Shown piece after piece: positions 24,492-26,919 of a stretch of DNA of 26,919 bases. A program made the position numbers and the translations under genes. The notes under the pieces were generated by a model. The model did not search any database. It was not told the DNA's origin and was given only the letters and a program-made list of their open reading frames with translations. Each line of letters opens with the position of its first letter. The first letter of the stretch is position 1. The stretch covers positions 1 to 26,919 of the forward strand of contig JAYTOY010000003.1 in assembly GCA_043747555.1 (NCBI GenBank), in the 5' to 3' direction. Origin of the DNA: JAYWDA01 sp043747555. GTDB lineage: Bacteria; Bdellovibrionota; Bdellovibrionia; Bdellovibrionales; Bdellovibrionaceae.

Positions 24492-25619
24492 ATGAATTAT
24501 TTTCGTACGCTATTATTGGTTAGTTGCTGGTCTTTATCTGTATCTGCTGCCGATGGCTCTTGGACCGATCGCTGGAATTTAAAAGGCGATTTCCGTTTCC
24601 GGAATGAACAAATTAAAGACGGCGCTAATACCGCTGGAACTGTGATGACTGAGAGCGAAGAAAACCGTCATCGCATTCGCGCGCGATTATCATTAACCGG
24701 AAAAGTGAACGATGCTGTTGAAACAACTTTTAGGTTAGCGACTGGCAACACGACAGTTGCGGGAGGCACAACAACCAACCAAAACCTGACAGATTACAAT
24801 TCAAAAAAAGCAATTGATTTGGATTTAGCTTATGCCAATTGGCATGCTCGGGAAAATGGTCAAGTATGGATTGGTAAAAGTCCAATTCAGTATTTTCAAC
24901 CTGGGACTTCTGATTTACTGATAGACTCAGATATCACGCCTGAAGGAATCAGTTATAAAGATTTTTGCAAGTGTGAAAATTTTGGCGCCTTCTGGAATTT
25001 CGGTTACTCAATGTTAAATGCAAGGCACGATTCAACAACTCCCGTGAATCAGACCGACGTGATGATGGTCGGTGCTGAAGTGGGTGTAAATTTAAATTTG
25101 GGTGATGCAAAAGTCACTGTCGGTGCAGGTTCTTTAAATTTCCCGAACATTAAAGAGACAACAACAATCAGTGCGGGAAGCTCATTTGCTAAGGGAAACA
25201 GTACAACTGGTACAACCTACACTTTCGAATACCGAATCACTCGGGGATTCCTACAAGCTGATTTGCCATTATTTGGAACACCTGTAAGCTTCTTCTTGGA
25301 TTACGCAAAAAATGGTGATCCTACAGATGATAATACGGCCCAACTTTATGGATTTAAAATCGGTCAGCTAAAAGAAAATAGCGATCTGACTTTTTCAGTT
25401 GATTTCAGAGATTTGAAGAAAGATTCAACTGTTGGAATCTTAGCAGAATCTGATGGAGCCGGTGGCGGTACTGATGTGAAGAGCACCCGTTATCAGCTTC
25501 AGTACCAGTTAGATAAGGGTGTTGTTTTGGCCGCCAGCTATTACGACGGAAAACGAAATGTTTCGACTTTAGACATTCCCTACAAGCGAGCCATGCTTGA
25601 TTTAATGTTTGGATTCTAG
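24492..25619 (+). CDS. Putative outer-membrane porin
   Basis: The 375-aa protein has a signal peptide (cleavage near VSA, residue 19) and then a barrel of amphipathic strands. It opens with WNLKGDFRFRNEQIKD and continues with NRHRIRARLSLTGKV, which resembles porins of the Porin_5 type ('putative porin' in many proteobacteria). It ends in Phe (LDLMFGF), the usual signal for outer-membrane barrel assembly. A surface-like loop holds two cysteines (FCKCENFG, about 158-165). AAGGAG precedes the ATG. It lies 94 bp after the VWA gene with no clear terminator or promoter between, so it may or may not belong to the gliding operon. The transported solute is unknown. Confidence 0.85.
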   Translation: MNYFRTLLLVSCWSLSVSAADGSWTDRWNLKGDFRFRNEQIKDGANTAGTVMTESEENRHRIRARLSLTGKVNDAVETTFRLATGNTTVAGGTTTNQNLTDYNSKKAIDLDLAYANWHARENGQVWIGKSPIQYFQPGTSDLLIDSDITPEGISYKDFCKCENFGAFWNFGYSMLNARHDSTTPVNQTDVMMVGAEVGVNLNLGDAKVTVGAGSLNFPNIKETTTISAGSSFAKGNSTTGTTYTFEYRITRGFLQADLPLFGTPVSFFLDYAKNGDPTDDNTAQLYGFKIGQLKENSDLTFSVDFRDLKKDSTVGILAESDGAGGGTDVKSTRYQLQYQLDKGVVLAASYYDGKRNVSTLDIPYKRAMLDLMFGF

Positions 25620-25640
25620 AGTTTAAGTTATGAGATTAAT

Positions 25641-26681
25641 TTAAGGAAGTGGAGTCGGTGGACGGGGAAAAACTTGTCTGCGGTTAAAGCAGAACTCTTT
25701 TTCATACTGCCGACTGACTCCATGAACCACACCCGTCCCATTGATCAATGACGTCTTACGAAGCCGCACATCATTCTGAAACCGGGGTTTCACCCAGCGT
25801 AATCTAAGCTCGACAATTTTTTGCAGTCTTTGCTGCGCTGACGCTTTCGGATTACGTTTAACATAAAGTCTATAATCGTCTTCATCTTGTGGCTTCAGAT
25901 TTCCATTTTGAACAACAATATCAAACATCAATAAATAGGTTCGCAGTTCGTGCACCGCCATAAATTTGTGAAGTCGAAGGGCACGTAAGTGCAATTCCCA
26001 AGCGGCATCAATTTGCAAAGCCACGTATTCCGGAGAGCCCGCAAGATTTTGCAGCTCTTGCTTCCAAGTGGGATTAAACTGGTTCGGCGCATCGTAGACA
26101 GTTTTTCGAGCCCAATCGACACTGGATAAAGCCGATAAATTGCCGGCGGCAGATACATCTTGATCAATATCTAGAGGTGATAATGGAGTAGATAAAGAGT
26201 TTGCCCCTTGAGTTGTTTCCCATTCGGAAAGCATCGAGAGCAAAGATTGAAGATGGTCGGCTTGAAATAGTCTTTCTAACTTTGAGCGGTGTTGATTTCG
26301 CATCCTTAACAGCAAAGGCTGTAAACTGCCAGTGCCCAAGGTTTGATTCATCAAACCCATGCTGATACCTTGGCCATCAAAATCGTTGGTCAGATTGCGC
26401 CAACCTTCAGTGCCCTCGAAAGTGCCCGTGATATTTAAAGCAATGACTAAAGCTTCCCTTTCAAAATCAAACATATTGGTGGGCCAGCTAAAGCCCATAA
26501 AGTCCAAGGTCGAGCAAATCCCTTTTTCAGTGTGGCCAGGTCCAGGGGTAAGGCTGGAAGAGTCGTCATTCGATGGCATGAGAGTCGTTTGAGGGGAATT
26601 GCTACCCGAGGGCCCACAGCCTAAAATAAGCGTAAGGGCGAAGCCTGCAAGCACCGTTGGAATGTGTGACGTTTTCAACAT
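25641..26681 (-). CDS. Lipoprotein with GH46 chitosanase-like (lysozyme superfamily) domain
   Basis: The 346-aa protein has lipobox LILGC (C22) and a Ser/Pro/Thr-rich linker to about 52. Residues 75-265 then follow the plan of GH46 chitosanases. A helix carries E89 (NITGTFEG), followed by the hairpin FDGQGISMG (101-109, D102) and LGTGSLQPLL (115-124). DWARKTVYDAPNQF (189-202) stands where GH46 has DWATAAKDTVFQQ, and LLMFDIVVQNG (250-260) where GH46 has a Y-D-x-x-V-x-H-G motif. E89 and D102 match the two catalytic acids by position. It may cut chitosan-like or deacetylated peptidoglycan chains in the periplasm. Homology is judged by eye. The gene is convergent with the porin and 21 bp away. 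No clear ribosome site is seen. Confidence 0.72.
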   Translation of the reverse strand: MLKTSHIPTVLAGFALTLILGCGPSGSNSPQTTLMPSNDDSSSLTPGPGHTEKGICSTLDFMGFSWPTNMFDFEREALVIALNITGTFEGTEGWRNLTNDFDGQGISMGLMNQTLGTGSLQPLLLRMRNQHRSKLERLFQADHLQSLLSMLSEWETTQGANSLSTPLSPLDIDQDVSAAGNLSALSSVDWARKTVYDAPNQFNPTWKQELQNLAGSPEYVALQIDAAWELHLRALRLHKFMAVHELRTYLLMFDIVVQNGNLKPQDEDDYRLYVKRNPKASAQQRLQKIVELRLRWVKPRFQNDVRLRKTSLINGTGVVHGVSRQYEKEFCFNRRQVFPRPPTPLP

Positions 26682-26723
26682 ATTTAAGTTTATCGGTAGA
26701 CAACAGCTGCAAACGAGTCCTAG

Positions 26724-26761
26724 CCAAAATCTTTTGGACGTTAGGATATATTTTCTGGACG
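26724..26761. promoter_or_regulatory. Palindrome and spaced direct repeats upstream of the GH46-like gene
   Basis: CCAAAA-TC-TTTTGG (26724-26737) is a 14-bp palindrome with 6-bp arms, about 43 bp before the ATG at 26681. TGGACG occurs at 26735-26740 and again at 26756-26761, 21 bp apart (two helical turns). Both could be operators for the minus-strand lipoprotein gene, but no promoter boxes are clear. Confidence 0.3.
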
Positions 26762-26817
26762 AACGGAAAGTGAAAAACCTACAGGCTCTACGATTGCGGT
26801 TAGGGGCCTATTAAAAA

Positions 26818-26919
26818 TTAGAAACTGCCCCACTTAAGTGTGCTTGGATTAACTCGCGCGTCGAAAAAGATCAGTTTTTCTAGATGCTTGCCTTCTCCTT
26901 GCGACCTTACGAATTCCAT
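26818..26919 (-). CDS. Possible 3' end of a gene cut by the window edge
   Basis: A minus-strand frame is open from the window end to TAA at 26820-26818, giving 33 residues. The composition is protein-like, with the run LEKLIFFDARVNPS, and the frame begins at a Met codon at the very edge that may be internal. It would be in the same direction as the GH46-like lipoprotein, 136 bp upstream of it. Too short to name. Confidence 0.25.
   Translation of the reverse strand: MEFVRSQGEGKHLEKLIFFDARVNPSTLKWGSF

Noticed and set aside
1..26919. CRISPR array, insertion sequences, rRNA, restriction or phage-defence genes
   Set aside because: No regular repeats, transposase, terminal inverted repeats or defence-type domains were seen on either strand.

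Overview
The window most probably comes from a Bdellovibrionota bacterium (Bdellovibrio or a close relative). The DNA is fairly A/T-rich. It is packed with tightly coupled operons that encode machinery typical of predatory and gliding deltaproteobacteria: a type IV pilus motor operon and an Agl-Glt (Myxococcus-type) gliding locus, together with many lipoproteins and TPR proteins. Genus-level assignment is inference; no rRNA or species marker is present.

Layout. (1) 194-3474, minus strand: a two-component pair, a CHASE2 sensor kinase overlapping by 4 bp an NtrC-type sigma-54 activator. (2) 3537-5325, plus strand: ribF overlapping a degenerate AroE-like protein. (3) 5411-12179, plus strand: pilB, a PilT-derived protein that has lost its ATPase motifs, pilC, pilS and pilR. 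Most junctions are TGATG overlaps, and a tRNA-Arg(CCU) starts 4 nt after the pilR stop. A hairpin follows the tRNA. (4) 12262-13706, minus strand: a six-cysteine small secreted protein and a ROK-family sugar kinase with a TTG start. (5) 13907-24397, plus strand: a ten-gene Agl-Glt-like operon. It encodes a TolQ-type stator protein, two TolR-type proteins, a large periplasmic TPR protein, a tiny exported protein, a GltG/AgmX-type TonB-like protein, a lipoprotein, an outer-membrane beta-barrel, a second TPR protein and a VWA-domain lipoprotein resembling the adhesin CglB. (6) 24492-25619: a putative porin. (7) 25641-26681, minus strand: a lipoprotein with the sequence layout of GH46 chitosanases (lysozyme superfamily). 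Partial reading frames touch both window ends.

How they work together. The pil operon supplies the pilus extension ATPase, the inner-membrane platform and the PilS/PilR control pair. The Agl-Glt operon appears to supply, in one transcription unit, a proton-driven inner-membrane motor, periplasmic linkers, an outer-membrane module and a surface adhesin. Two surface-motility machines therefore sit within about 19 kb. The most interesting items are the catalytically dead PilT-like protein between pilB and pilC, the CglB-like gene closing the gliding operon, the tRNA fused to the pil operon, and the GH46-like lipoprotein, which could act on (deacetylated) peptidoglycan. All functions are inferred from sequence motifs read by eye; no database search was run.
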